In this document: positions 53,534-62,814 of the stretch, one piece after another
Position numbering within the stretch: the stretch's first letter is position 1
Layout: each line of letters starts with the position of its first letter
Assembly: GCA_021292165.1 (NCBI GenBank)
Contig: CM037878.1
Location: 10,904,857-10,968,856 of the forward strand
Source of the DNA: Shinisaurus crocodilurus
Lineage: Eukaryota > Chordata > Lepidosauria > Squamata > Shinisauridae
Direction of reading: 5' to 3'
DNA length: 64,000 bases
Notes under the pieces: generated by a model
What the model was told of the DNA's origin: nothing
The model's database searches: none
The model's input: the letters and a program-made list of their open reading frames with translations, nothing else
Program-made: the position numbers and the translations under genes

Positions 53534-54396
53534 GGGTTTTAAAAGAAAACAACACCACAGGAAAATCTATTCCCACTCTGCGCAAGGGAAACGGATGGAA
53601 GCAAGGTGATTCAAAGATCTCTACACGGAGTTCTCAAGTGAGCCAACAAAGGAAAATGTTGGCAATTTGTACAACATTGTAATAATGGAGTTCACCTTCT
53701 GGCATTGCCAGGTCAAAATGCCAGCAAACGCAACTCCCAGTAAACCAAGGGAAAAACAGGAGAATCTGGTTTTTACCCTCTCCCTCCCCAGAAACAGCTG
53801 CCAGGAAATGACTCTAAGTCCAGAAGGAATCAGTGGGTCTCTGTGGGCAATTCTTGCGCCTCTGGTGTCCCCTCCCTCCCCGCCCAGGTGGGACCCCTCT
53901 CACTGGGGCCAGGGCACTGGTTCTCTCTTTTTGCCAGCTGTCTCCCCAGGTTCAGCACTTTGCTTGCTCTGGTGAATGGCTTCTATCACTTTACTGTAGA
54001 AAAGTAAAGGAATGCACTGGAAAGAGGCTAACCCTGGGTGATCCCAGCAACCGAGATCCAAGTTCGCTCGTATCTAGCCCCAGCCTGGGTTCAGCTTCTT
54101 GGGTACACTCGGGTGTGATGAAACCTTGGTTGCCAGCTTTTATAGACAACTAGCAGAATACCCATTACTCCGAGATGGGGAGGAAGAGCGTCCGCATGCT
54201 TCAGGGAGGCAGAGGAATGAGCCTCAGTGTGCTCTGCTTTTCTGAGTGCCCATCAACATTATTCTCCTTCTCAATTACAGCCCATCTCTTTTGCCCCACA
54301 GAACTTCACGGGATCCATGGAAACTCAAGCCTGATCCTCTCTGCGTCGCCTCGGTCCTTCATCTACATAGTCACCTTGGAATCCATTTCTTGGTCA
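53534..54396. other. unassigned EIF4E2 intron 2 DNA
   Basis: Nothing recognised beyond ordinary intron sequence. Confidence 0.45.
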
Positions 54397-54404
54397 TGCT
54401 AGAG

Positions 54405-54733
54405 CAGTGTTCTCCAACCTTGGGTCCCCAGATGTTTTTGGCCTACAACTCCCAGCATGCCCCAGCCAGTGTAGCATGCTGGGAGTTGTAGGCCAAAAAC
54501 ATCTGGGGTCCCAAGTTGGAGAACACTGAGCTATCCCATCCACAGGTTGGAGAACACTGAGTCCAAAAACATCTGGGGTCCCAAGGTTGGAGAACACTGA
54601 GCTATCCCATCCACAGGTTGGAAATCATGTTTTTGGCCTACAACTCCCAGCATGCCCCAGCCAGCATAGCTGCCTGGGGCATGCTGGGAGTTGTAGGCCA
54701 AAACATCTGGGGACCCAAGGTTGAAGAATACTG
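54405..54733. mobile_element. composite palindromic MITE (two palindromes plus tandem unit)
   Basis: One palindrome (54405-54528), a ~70-bp tandem unit (GAGCTATCCCATCCACAGGT TGGAGAACACTGAG...) and a second palindrome (54630-54733) lie between identical outer flanks TGCTAGAG at 54397-54404 and 54734-54741. The inner boundaries lack duplications. Confidence 0.85.
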
Positions 54734-54984
54734 TGCTAGAGTGTGAGGTAATTTTGAACAGCTGTTACACAGAAAGAGATTCTTTTTTAAAGGAGAAAGC
54801 TCTACTCTAGGGTCTGCATACACATTATGTTCCGAGCCCATAACGTGGTCATAGCTACATTCACCTCAGTAACTGGAAGCCTGAGGAATAGATAGTCCAT
54901 TCCCTACAAGTGTTAGCCAAGACTTCAATTGAAGCCCCTCTCCAGTGCATGTGGGAGGACAGGATGGTAACCATTCTGGGCTAA

Positions 54985-55095
54985 GTGCCACATAAACTTT
55001 GAATTGCAAGCCCCTTGAGGTAGGGACCTGTCCTTTGTAAAGTGCCGTGTACTTAGATGGCGCTATACGTATAAATAACATTAAAGAATCCACAA
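54985..55095 (+). mobile_element. LINE 3' tail (AAAGTGCCGTGTACTTAGAT type)
   Basis: GCAAGCCCCTTGAGGTAGGG ACCTG...GTAAAGTGCCGTGTACTTAG ATGGCGCTATACGTATAAAT resembles an L2/L3-type LINE tail; a shorter match lies at 28825-28870. Confidence 0.45.
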
Positions 55096-55469
55096 GTCCT
55101 TCGAAGAAGCTGCCTTTGAGTGCCAGAGACAAGGGTTTCTATTGGATTACATTTAATTAAGTGAAAGGACCTTGGGAAGTGCAGACTTTACAGAAAGCCA
55201 CAGACCAGATGCAAAAGGTCCCAGAATATCTCTTTGAAAAGATAGTCACGTTCCTTTAAAATGGAGCAGGAGCTCCACCTCTGATAGGTTTGAAACAAAC
55301 AAAGAAAGAAACAAGCATCTAAGCCTGGGATGGTAAGGTGCGACTCAAAACTAGGGAGAATCCTGGTTTCATGGTGGTGCAAAGAGAGCCACAAAATCAC
55401 AGGCAATGGGCGAGAGGGTGGACATGAGAATCCAGCAGTCCTGGGTCACAGTGCAAGGAGTTAGTTCAC

Positions 55470-55609
55470 TAAGGGCACAATCCTATGCGTGTTTAGATGG
55501 GAAAAAAGCATACAACTCCCAGCATGTCCCAGCCAGCGGGGCTGGCTAGGGAACGCTGGGAGTTGTAGGACCTTTTTTCTGTCTAAACATGCACAGGATT
55601 GTACCTTAA
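55470..55609. mobile_element. PIF-like MITE with palindromic core
   Basis: TAAGGGCACAATCCTATGCG TGTTTAGA and CTGTCTAAACATGCACAGGA TTGTACCTTAA, TAA both sides. Confidence 0.9.
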
Positions 55610-55959
55610 GAGACACTGAGAGAAGATAGGCTAAAGAGGCACCATTGGAAGCTGGTGTGCCCCAGTGCCAGGTGTGATCAAGGAGCTCACTATAGAGCAA
55701 CAGGACATTTTAGCAGGCCTAATCTCACATTTATCCGATGCTAGCAAAGTGTCTGTCATTCTGACAGACAGCATATGCCATGCAGAAAGGGGGCTTGTAT
55801 TGTGCAAGTGCCCTGGACAGGCACAAGATACAGTCCTCTGTCAGTGAGGTGTGGGACCCCTGTAGAGCCTTGTTAGTGTCAGGCATAATGGGCATGACAA
55901 GTTTCCTCAAGTGCAGAGCTTAGTTCTCCCCGTAGGAACAAATGACAGCCATTTACTTA

Positions 55960-56241
55960 CAGTAATACCTTGGATCGCAAGCATAATTTGTTGCGGAATC
56001 ATGCTTGTAATCCAAAACACTTGTATATCAAAGCGAAATTCCCCATAAGAAATTTGTACACATATTTTTAATGTAAGCTGCAATAAAGAATGATAGTATA
56101 AAGTCTTCATTTTTCTTGACCGTACTACAGTACTTGTCTTGCAAGACGTCGCTTGTTTATCAAGTCAAAAATTATTAAAAATTTTTGCTTGTCTTGCAAA
56201 ACGCTCTCAGACCAAGTTACTTGCAATCCAAGGTATTACTG
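55960..56241. mobile_element. Tc1/mariner (Tigger-like) MITE, copy 3
   Basis: CAGTAATACCTTGGATCGCA AGC and CTTGCAATCCAAGGTATTACTG; TA at 55958-55959 and 56242-56243. Very similar to copy 2 along its length. Confidence 0.92.
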
Positions 56242-56673
56242 TATATAGAACATAAAGGGGTGCCCCTTGGGAAAAAACCCATGGAGTTGGGGGACCAAAT
56301 CTGCCCCCTTTCCCTGGTGACCCCATTCTTTAGATATCACGCCTGTCCCTGGGTCCTGTTCCTTGGCCACACTGAAGTGTGATGTAATAAAGTCAGGAAC
56401 TACAATTTATAGGCTGGATCAACTCTTCATCTGCCAGTCTTGTGCAATACCATTATTTCATCTTCAAATGAAAACCTGCAGAATTGATTCTACTTTCAAA
56501 AGAATTCATACTGTATTTTTTAACAAGGGGGAGAATGGCATGGAAGGCAGGAGGGTCTTAAACAGAGTTATCCACAGATATTCTCCTGACCCTGGAACTA
56601 TAGGCAAATTCACTCTCAGAATCCTCCACTGGGCATTACAATCTGGTCTACAATAAAAGAGGCAAGAACGTAC

Positions 56674-56788
56674 CTTCCTTTTGGTGCTACTTTGGGGTTT
56701 GTCTCTGTCATTTTTTTCCTTCTCACCATCTTTCTGTGTGCTGTTCTCTTCATTCTGGTCATGGTCTCCACTGTCGTCATCCTTCAGA
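56674..56788 (-). CDS. EIF4E2: EIF4E2 exon 2 (residues 7-45)
   Basis: The exon encodes the acidic, flexible N-terminal tail LKDDDSGDHDQNEENSTQKD, then GEKEKNDRDKPQSSTKRK. A few substitutions relative to mammals (for example ND for TE) are all in the disordered tail. The acceptor is CTATGCTAG and the donor AAG|GTACGT. With exon 1 the coding length is 135 nt, exactly 45 codons. Confidence 0.96.
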
Positions 56789-57410
56789 CTAGCATAGAAG
56801 GAAAGAAACGAATCAATCTGGAAGTATGTGGCTGCTGCCGCCTTCATTTTCAAGAGATACTTAGTGTCCACACATCAGACAGGCCACAGGGGGGAAAGAA
56901 TTTTAAAAGGAACTACCGGTAACACGCACACACTGCAAGTTGCTTTGGGTACCACGCCATCATGGGAGAACAGGAAGCACAACAGACGCATGCTTCCTGT
57001 TCTCCATCCTTCTTTGTGCCACCTGAAGTGGAATTTTTGCATCACTTCCTCGCATCTGGACCTTGTGAATGCAGGGAGACAATGTGGAAGTTCAGCTTCA
57101 GAGGCATGGAGAACAGGAGCCGCACAGAGTGGGTCCAATGGTTATGCTGGTGCACAGGTTTCTTTTACAGACTTATAATATGTTGCGCCTGCCACACTTA
57201 CAATGAAGATGTTAACGAATGGGCATGTTCCTGTGGGAGAAGCTGGCCCTTCAGATATCCCAGCCTCAGGCCATTTAGGGCATTAAAGGTCAAAAACAGT
57301 GCCTTGAATTGAACCTGGAGACGAACTAGTAACAAGTATCTGAACACTACCACAAATCTGAAAGTGCTGCTTTCAGGTGGGCCCTGGATCCTTAGCAAGA
57401 AGTTAGTCAC

Positions 57411-57470
57411 TTAGGGTGCAATCCTGCGCATGCTTAGACAGAAAAAAAGTCCTACAACTCCCAGCATGTG
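57411..57470. mobile_element. PIF-like MITE, left half only
   Basis: TTAGGGTGCAATCCTGCGCA TGCTTAGACAG...CTACAACTCCCAGCATG then breaks off into unrelated sequence. Positions 57190-57320 resemble a LINE 3' fragment. Confidence 0.7.
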
Positions 57471-57899
57471 GGCTAATATGTAGCAGAATTTCAGCCAGCA
57501 CAATATCTATTTACATGGTCAAAATACTTGGCCGAATTATTAACACCCCAATCATGCAAAAACCTGCATGGCTGCACGGCAGTAACAGCTGTTGGACTGC
57601 GTCCCTTAGATTCTCACAGTCTCAAACTGGAAGTAATGATAGCTTTCAAACAGGTCTCTCCTCATAAGGTTGTTACATTCCCCCCACCATCAACTTCATA
57701 CTCTTAGATCCTCACATTTAAGGTTACTCCCGATTACACCTTTTCCTTGTTCCCTTCATCCACTCCCACTTTCCTGTGTTCCATCAGGCTACCCATCACC
57801 TCTGCTCCTCCAGCTCTACTACCCTCAGGCCCCTGAAGTTCTCCTGCGCCTTTAAGAATTGTGCGTAAGGGGGAATTTTGAAAGTCACAGCTTCTCCCC

Positions 57900-58345
57900 A
57901 CTCCCTCTAGGTGACAAGCTGCACGTGCCCAGGGCTCCAGAGCAGTTCTTAGAGGGCCCAGGAGGCGCCTCACTGTTGGGCTGGCTCCTTCTTCCCTCCT
58001 CCCTCCCTCCCTCCCTCGCCGAGGGGCTCCCATCCCCCGGCCGAACGGCAGTTGGGCGGGCGGAGCCGTTTAAAGCGAGGACCCTGCCGAGAAGGCCGCA
58101 GCGCCTCCCACTCACGCGTCGAATTTGTTGTTCATCCTCTTCGGTCACTCACTCGCTCGCAGTCGCTCTGCCTCCCCCTCAGTCCCTGCCCCGCTGCTTC
58201 CGCTCAGCCGACTCCTCCGCTTCCATCCACTGCACCCCGCCGCAACCTTTCCTCACTTCCGGCACGACGGAACCCTCCTCCCCGGTGGCGGTTTCCGACC
58301 GGCTTGACGAGGCTGATGCGCTACGCCCGGTCACGTGACAAAGGT
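57900..58345. promoter_or_regulatory. CpG-rich promoter region of EIF4E2
   Basis: This interval is strikingly rich in CG dinucleotides (GGCGCC, GCCGAACGGC, GCGAGG, CGCCGC) compared with the AT-rich flanks. It covers the EIF4E2 first exon and the upstream ~200 bases. No TATA box is evident. It could also serve the + strand gene at 61.5 kb, but nothing directly links them. Confidence 0.7.
58116..58135 (-). CDS. EIF4E2: EIF4E2 exon 1 coding part (start codon)
   Basis: The ATG at 58135 (read on -) gives MNNKFDA, the family N-terminus, and splices at GACGC|GTGAGT. The 20 coding bases leave phase 2, which matches exon 2 (GC + T = Ala). The surrounding DNA is CpG-rich, as expected for a housekeeping first exon; the 5' UTR extends towards higher coordinates. 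Confidence 0.95.
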
Positions 58346-58715
58346 TGAACGGCGCTGTTGCTAGGGGTTTCAATGGGCGCTCTATACCTTGTCATCTCTA
58401 TGGTGAAGAAGCAACTGAATTCAGAGATAGAAAAGGAGAGACAAACATCTTCATCGTCTGGATAGGTCATTTCCTGGTTCACATTGAGAAGCTATTTTTA
58501 AACGTCCCTACAGAGGGATGTGAGAGCTGCCCATAGAAATCAATGGAAAAATTCAGGATTTTAGCGTGGCGGTGATGGGAAGGGACGTCAGCATGTCCTC
58601 CTATCCCCGCCGCCACAAACGTAGCAGCAAAGAAGCAAAGATAGGAGTTCGTGCTGTTAATAAACTGGGTCTTGTTTCATGTGCTTTATATATAATATTA
58701 AATAGAGACATTGCC
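58346..58715. other. unassigned DNA upstream of EIF4E2
   Basis: Nothing recognised. Confidence 0.4.
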
Positions 58716-58723
58716 CTGTGGCA

Positions 58724-59010
58724 GGTTGGTTGAGGGTGCTGTAACAGAAGGAGAATGGTTTACGACGGCTCTGCAGCATAGTCCAACGTTAATCTTGCCG
58801 ATTAGGAGTCAGGCTGAGAGAGGTGTACAACAACCCTGCAGTGCAGCCCAGTGGTATTATACCTCTATTACAGGTTGAGAGTCAGCTGAGGCTGAGAGCA
58901 TAGCTTAAAACAACTCTGCAGTGTTGTCCAGTGCTGTTAACCTCACTTTGCCAGATGGTCAGGCAGAGTAAGCAGCATACAACAACCCTGCAATGTAGCC
59001 CTGTTATTTA
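58724..59010. repeat. degenerate ~75-bp tandem repeat
   Basis: About four units each contain GTCAGGCTGAGAG...TACAACAACCCTGCAGTG YAGYCCAG then a T/A-rich part. A related unit (ACACAACAGCCCTGCTGTGT AG) is at 45008-45030. Confidence 0.65.
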
Positions 59011-59021
59011 TTTATTATTAC

Positions 59022-59600
59022 AATCATCATCATCAGGCGATCACTTGTGACCAAGTAAGATTGTCTTCCAGGATAAAAGGAGGAAATTCTAAAGAAGATT
59101 GTGTAGACTCTGGCGATGGGTCTGTAAGTGACTGTGGAGGCCAATTCTAGATCCACACAGCTTCCCACAGTGAGGACACAGGTTACCAGATGGTCCTGTG
59201 AAGGATTCGTTTGACGTGCTCCATTTAAAGTGGGATCAGGTGTTAAACAGGGATGTGTTATCGCCCCAACATTATTTGCTATTTTCATCGCCATGATTTT
59301 ACATCTTGTCGAGGGGAAACTTCCCACTGGTGTGGGAATCATATATCGAACTGATGGAAAGCTTTTTAATCTCAGCAGGCTGAAAGCAAAAAGTAAGGTA
59401 ATTACAACCTCCGTTGTGGAACTTCAGTATGCTGATGATAATGTGGTCTCCGCACATTCAGAGGATGATCTCCAAACTATCCTAAATGCTTTTGCAGAAG
59501 CATACGGAAAAACTTGGTCTCTCACTTAACATCAAAAAAACCAAAGTGCTTCATCAGCAAGTGAAAGCTAACCCTTTGGTGATGCCATCTATCCAGCTTT
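59022..59600 (-). mobile_element. zinc-finger-ended non-LTR element, twin-primed inversion (copy 2)
   Basis: Positions 59022-59214 are the 3' end on the - strand (finger region and the TGATGA-type tail). Positions 59215-59600 are the reverse transcriptase middle on the + strand, with SGVKQGCVIAPTLFAIFIAM and LQYADDNVVSAHSEDDLQTI. This inverted-5' arrangement is what twin priming produces. Confidence 0.82.
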
Positions 59601-59768
59601 GCGAATAATGCAGAACAGAGCTGAGGCTGGTTTGGCTTCTCAGCCAAAACTCGCCCATACAAAACACCACTCGGGTTGCAGCAGCCTGATGCCTGAGCCC
59701 CTTCCTAAGGCAAATCCAGTGCTGCTCCTTTGCATGCTCAATTGGGTCACTTTTAAATGTTAAAAAAC

Positions 59769-59878
59769 TAAGGGTGCAATCCTATGCCTGTTTAGACAGA
59801 GAAAAGGCCTACAACTCCCAGCATGCTGGGAGTTGAAGGCCTTTTCTCTGTCTAAACATGTATAAGATTGCGCCTTAA
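59769..59878. mobile_element. PIF-like MITE, minimal core
   Basis: TAAGGGTGCAATCCTATGCC TGTTTAGACAGAGAAAAGGC CTACAACTCCCAGCATGCTG GGAGTTGAAGGCC...GCGCCTTAA. The CCCAGCC part is lost, leaving the two arms fused at GCATGC. Positions 59880-60170 hold nothing named. Confidence 0.88.
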
Positions 59879-60174
59879 GTGTGTTTTTAAAACATTCAAA
59901 CCAAGTAAGACCTGAGTTACAAAGAGCACAAACTCTTCCCTTTGCTTCTCCCTACCTTTTGTTTGTTGGCTGATGTGTCTTACACCACTTTTTATAGTAG
60001 CTGCTGAAGAAATCCTCAACAGACATGTACTATATCATGCTGGAACAATCATCTTAAGCAAGTGAATATTGATTTGTCATCTTTGCTGACATTTTGTATC
60101 TGCAATTGGATCTGTTATGTGTGTGTTTTGCTGACTCCTGGGTTTTAAACAAACACAGGACTGACTGATTCCCT

Positions 60175-60304
60175 TATTTATTTATTTATTTATTTATTAT
60201 ATTTATACCCCGCCTTTTTTCCTGCAAGGAACCCAAGACGGCTTACATAATCCTCCTCCTCCTCCTCCTCCTCTCCATTTTATCCTCACAACAACCCTGT
60301 GAGG
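60175..60304 (-). mobile_element. Sauria-type SINE 3' part (5' truncated)
   Basis: Read on -, CACAGGGTTGTTGTGAGGAT AAAATGGAGAGGAGG...CCTTGCAGGAAAAAAGGCGG GGTATAAATATAATAAATAA; it lacks the tRNA head and joins directly to the LINE tail at 60305. Confidence 0.85.
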
Positions 60305-61080
60305 TCATCATCAGGCGATCACTCGTGACCGAGTAAGATTGTCTTCCGGGATAAAAGGAGGAAATTCTAAAGAAGATTGTGTAGACTCTAGCGATGGGTC
60401 CGTAAGTGACTGTGGAGGCCAATTCTAGATCCACACAGCTTCCCACAGTGAGGACACAGGTTGCCAGATAGAAGATGGTCCTGTAAAGGATTCGTTTGAC
60501 GTGCTTTTCGCTTAGCACGTTTCTCCCTTTCACCTTGCACTCGGGCTTCTTCAAAGTCCATGGAACCTTTGTGAAAGGCCAACCTCCATTTAGATCGTTC
60601 ATGGGCCAGAGCTTCCCAGTTTTCGATGTTTATATTGCATTTTTTTAGATTAGCCTTATGAACATCTTTAAACCTCTTATATTGACCACCGATATTCCGC
60701 TTTCCATCCTTGAGTTGGGAGTAAAGTAACTGCTTTGGGAGACGGCAGTCAGGCATTCGAACAACATGACCGGTCCACTGAAGTTGGCGTTGAAGGATCA
60801 TTTTTTCAATGCTAGTAGTCTTTGCTTCTTCCAGTACACTGACATTTGTTCGTCTGTCTTCCCAAGTAATTCGCAGGATTTTCCGGAGGCAACGTTGATG
60901 AAACCTTTCAAGGAGGTGGAAGTGACGTTTATAGATAGTCCATGTTTCGCAGGCATACAATAAAGTTGGTAATACAATGGCTTCATAAACCAGTGTTTTG
61001 GTCTTCTTACAAATATCCCGATCCTCGAACACTCTTATGTTTCATTCGAGAACAATGCCATGCTCTGTGCATCATTCTTC
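60305..61080 (-). mobile_element. zinc-finger-ended non-LTR element 3' part (copy 3, best)
   Basis: The - strand frame 61032-60388 (214 codons) runs KTKTLVYEAIVLPTLLYACE TWTIYKRHFHLLERFHQRCL..., WTGHVVRMPDCRLPKQLLYS, ... to a C2H2 finger CPHCGKLCGSRIGLHSHLRT H. The tail ends CGAGTGATCGCCTGATGATG. It is intact over this part and closely related to copy 1. Confidence 0.88.
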
Positions 61081-61538
61081 AAAATGTTTTAAATGTTTTA
61101 AATGTGATAACAATGTAGAAAAGAATTCTGTAACAGGAATTCTAGAATAAAATCATTCTGTTCCACACTGTGAGAAAGAACAAGATCATTAGTGTTTTGC
61201 AGAAGGGGACGGTCTTTTCGCGATCTGGTGGCCAATGGCTCGAGTGCCCACAGAGAGGTCCCTGCGTGCCAGCTGTGGCAACCGTGCCATAGGTTCGCCT
61301 TCACTGCCATAGATGGTCTTTGGGGCCAGTGGGGCGGGGCTGGGTTTGGGCAAGCTTCTACATTCCTTAGGATGCACAAACTAATAGCTTTTCTCAATTG
61401 ACACATCCATAGAAAAAGCGCCAAAATCAGGTCAAAAGAAGGGAAGCGGCAGCCCGGGTGCATCGCCAGGATAATGCAAAACCACCATAATGCTGTTTCT
61501 GAGAGTACTGACTATTTGATGGCTGTTGTTGTTTATAG
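61081..61538. other. unassigned DNA upstream of the unknown gene
   Basis: Should contain an intron, and possibly an exon, of the gene starting at 61539; none could be defined. Confidence 0.4.
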
Positions 61539-61616
61539 AGGATTTCATTACATCTGACCAACCTCTGAAAGAAAAAGGGAGCCAAGGCGCTGTTCTGCCG
61601 GTGCTTGGCAGTACAG
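61539..61616 (+). CDS. unrecognised gene, internal exon a
   Basis: I do not recognise this gene. Exon a lies between GTTGTTTATAG and ACAG|GTAAAG, is 78 nt and is phase 1 on both sides. It reads DFITSDQPLKEKGSQGAVLP then VLGST. It is hydrophilic with no domain visible. An upstream exon carrying the start must lie before 61539 and was not located. Confidence 0.5.
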
Positions 61617-61712
61617 GTAAAGCAGGTTTTCTTTATTTTTATAACGGTAGTGAAATACTTTGTAAGGGCCCTGTAAAAACTGAGATGTGAGAGTGTGTTT
61701 TCTTTTTTTTAG

Positions 61713-61814
61713 AAACCTCCGCTAATGTTCAGCCTGTACCCAGCACTGATCTCCCCAAGAAAGCTGAAAGAAAAACCAAACACATAGACATGCCAGTCTC
61801 TGGTGGTGAAATAG
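61713..61814 (+). CDS. unrecognised gene, internal exon b
   Basis: This 102-nt exon lies between a T-rich acceptor (TTTTTTTTAG) and GAAATAG|GTAAAG. It is phase 1 on both sides. It encodes a hydrophilic Lys/Pro-rich stretch (TSANVQPVPSTDLPKKAERK...). The donor is nearly identical to that of exon a, which suggests exon duplication in the past (inference). Confidence 0.5.
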
Positions 61815-61904
61815 GTAAAGCAGAGTTGGGTTGAGGTTGTATAGGGGTACTGTATAAGGAAAAACAAACTCGGAGACGGATGCTGTCGTTGATACTCTCT
61901 GCAG

Positions 61905-61964
61905 GAGACAATGCCCCTGTTAAAAAACCTGAGGTCGCCAGACTGCCAGCCAACCAAAACCATG
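61905..61964 (+). CDS. unrecognised gene, internal exon c
   Basis: This 60-nt exon lies between CTCTCTGCAG and CATG|GTAAGA, phase 1 on both sides. It encodes DNAPVKKPEVARLPANQNH. Like exons a and b it could be skipped without changing frame. Confidence 0.5.
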
Positions 61965-62039
61965 GTAAGAATGGTGCGTGTATGTGTGTACACGCATAAC
62001 TAAAAAGTATTTCCATCTCCGGTCTGTCTTTGCTTTTAG

Positions 62040-62814
62040 ACAAGAAATCTGAACTACTAGGACCCAAGGGGACACGAGATGGAGACTCCTCTACGAAAGA
62101 TCAGCCTGCGCCCATGCCTCCGAAGCAAATGCCCCGTTCATCAGCTGCAATTACTTCTGAGAGACTGTTTGTGAAAGAGGCTGAAGCGGCCGCGGATAGG
62201 TTTTTAGCGGTTGAAAATGGGGTTGTATCTGTGATAAACTCTTTTCCGACTATTGAAAAACAGCAAATGTATACCACGTGCTGTAACAGCTTGTTGAAAC
62301 ACATACAAGTAGGTGGTGGCAAGCCAAACCCAGGGGTCTGGGAAAGGAGGCACACATTTAGAAGGAAGCGGCAGCACTGGTGGGTTGGTAAAATATTAAA
62401 CAGGGCTAAAAAAAACACCATCTGCCCGTAAAAAGCAAAGGTCGCCTGAGAAATGCCGCTCTCGACGTTCAGCTTCTCGGGATGTTTCGCAGACTTCTGA
62501 AGCATCACCGGATGCTTCTGAAGGTTGCCCAGATGCTGATGTGGTCCCCCAAACCCCAGATTCCTCAGATGACGATGAACCCCCACAGGTATGTGCAGAT
62601 GCTGAAGAATTTAGGTTTGTCAATTTAGCGGGCATGACGCCCTCCCAGGAGGTATCAGCATTGTACCATGTTATACAGGACATCCTCCATGATGTCAATA
62701 GAATCTCACCGCAAGCGTTTGTTCGATTAGAGCTGGACGGAGGGGAGTTTCCACTGGTTTCGGTTAAAAGGCATAGAGATCTTTTGAGTGTAGAGGACTT
62801 AGTTAATTTTTCTA
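62040..62814 (+). CDS. unrecognised gene, large exon d (one frameshift)
   Basis: The exon has acceptor TTTGCTTTTAG and donor TTTCTA|GTAAGT. Its length is 775 nt. If one A of the A8 run at 62408-62415 is surplus, it becomes 258 codons and phase 1 on both sides, like exons a-c. The encoded region has a helical part (SERLFVKEAEAAADRFLAVE, then VVSVINSFPTIEKQQMY), an Arg/Lys-rich part around the frameshift, a Ser/Asp-rich acidic part (TPDSSDDDEPPQ), and a conserved-looking C-terminal segment (LAGMTPSQEVSALYHVIQDI...). The basic-then-acidic layout suggests a nuclear or nucleic-acid-binding protein, but no family is recognised. The frameshift may be a sequencing error or real decay. Confidence 0.5.

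Noticed and set aside
6235..54733. Many open frames share the peptide FSNLGSPDVFGLQLPACPSQ or MFLAYNSQHAPAS
   Set aside because: These are translations of the palindromic MITE in different frames, not a protein family.
6291..54733. Regular palindromes looking like a CRISPR-type array
   Set aside because: They are kilobases apart, have individual target duplications and lie in a spliced vertebrate genome.
60388..61032. A host C2H2 zinc-finger gene
   Set aside because: The frame is the C-terminus of a non-LTR element present in three copies with the same TGATGA tail.
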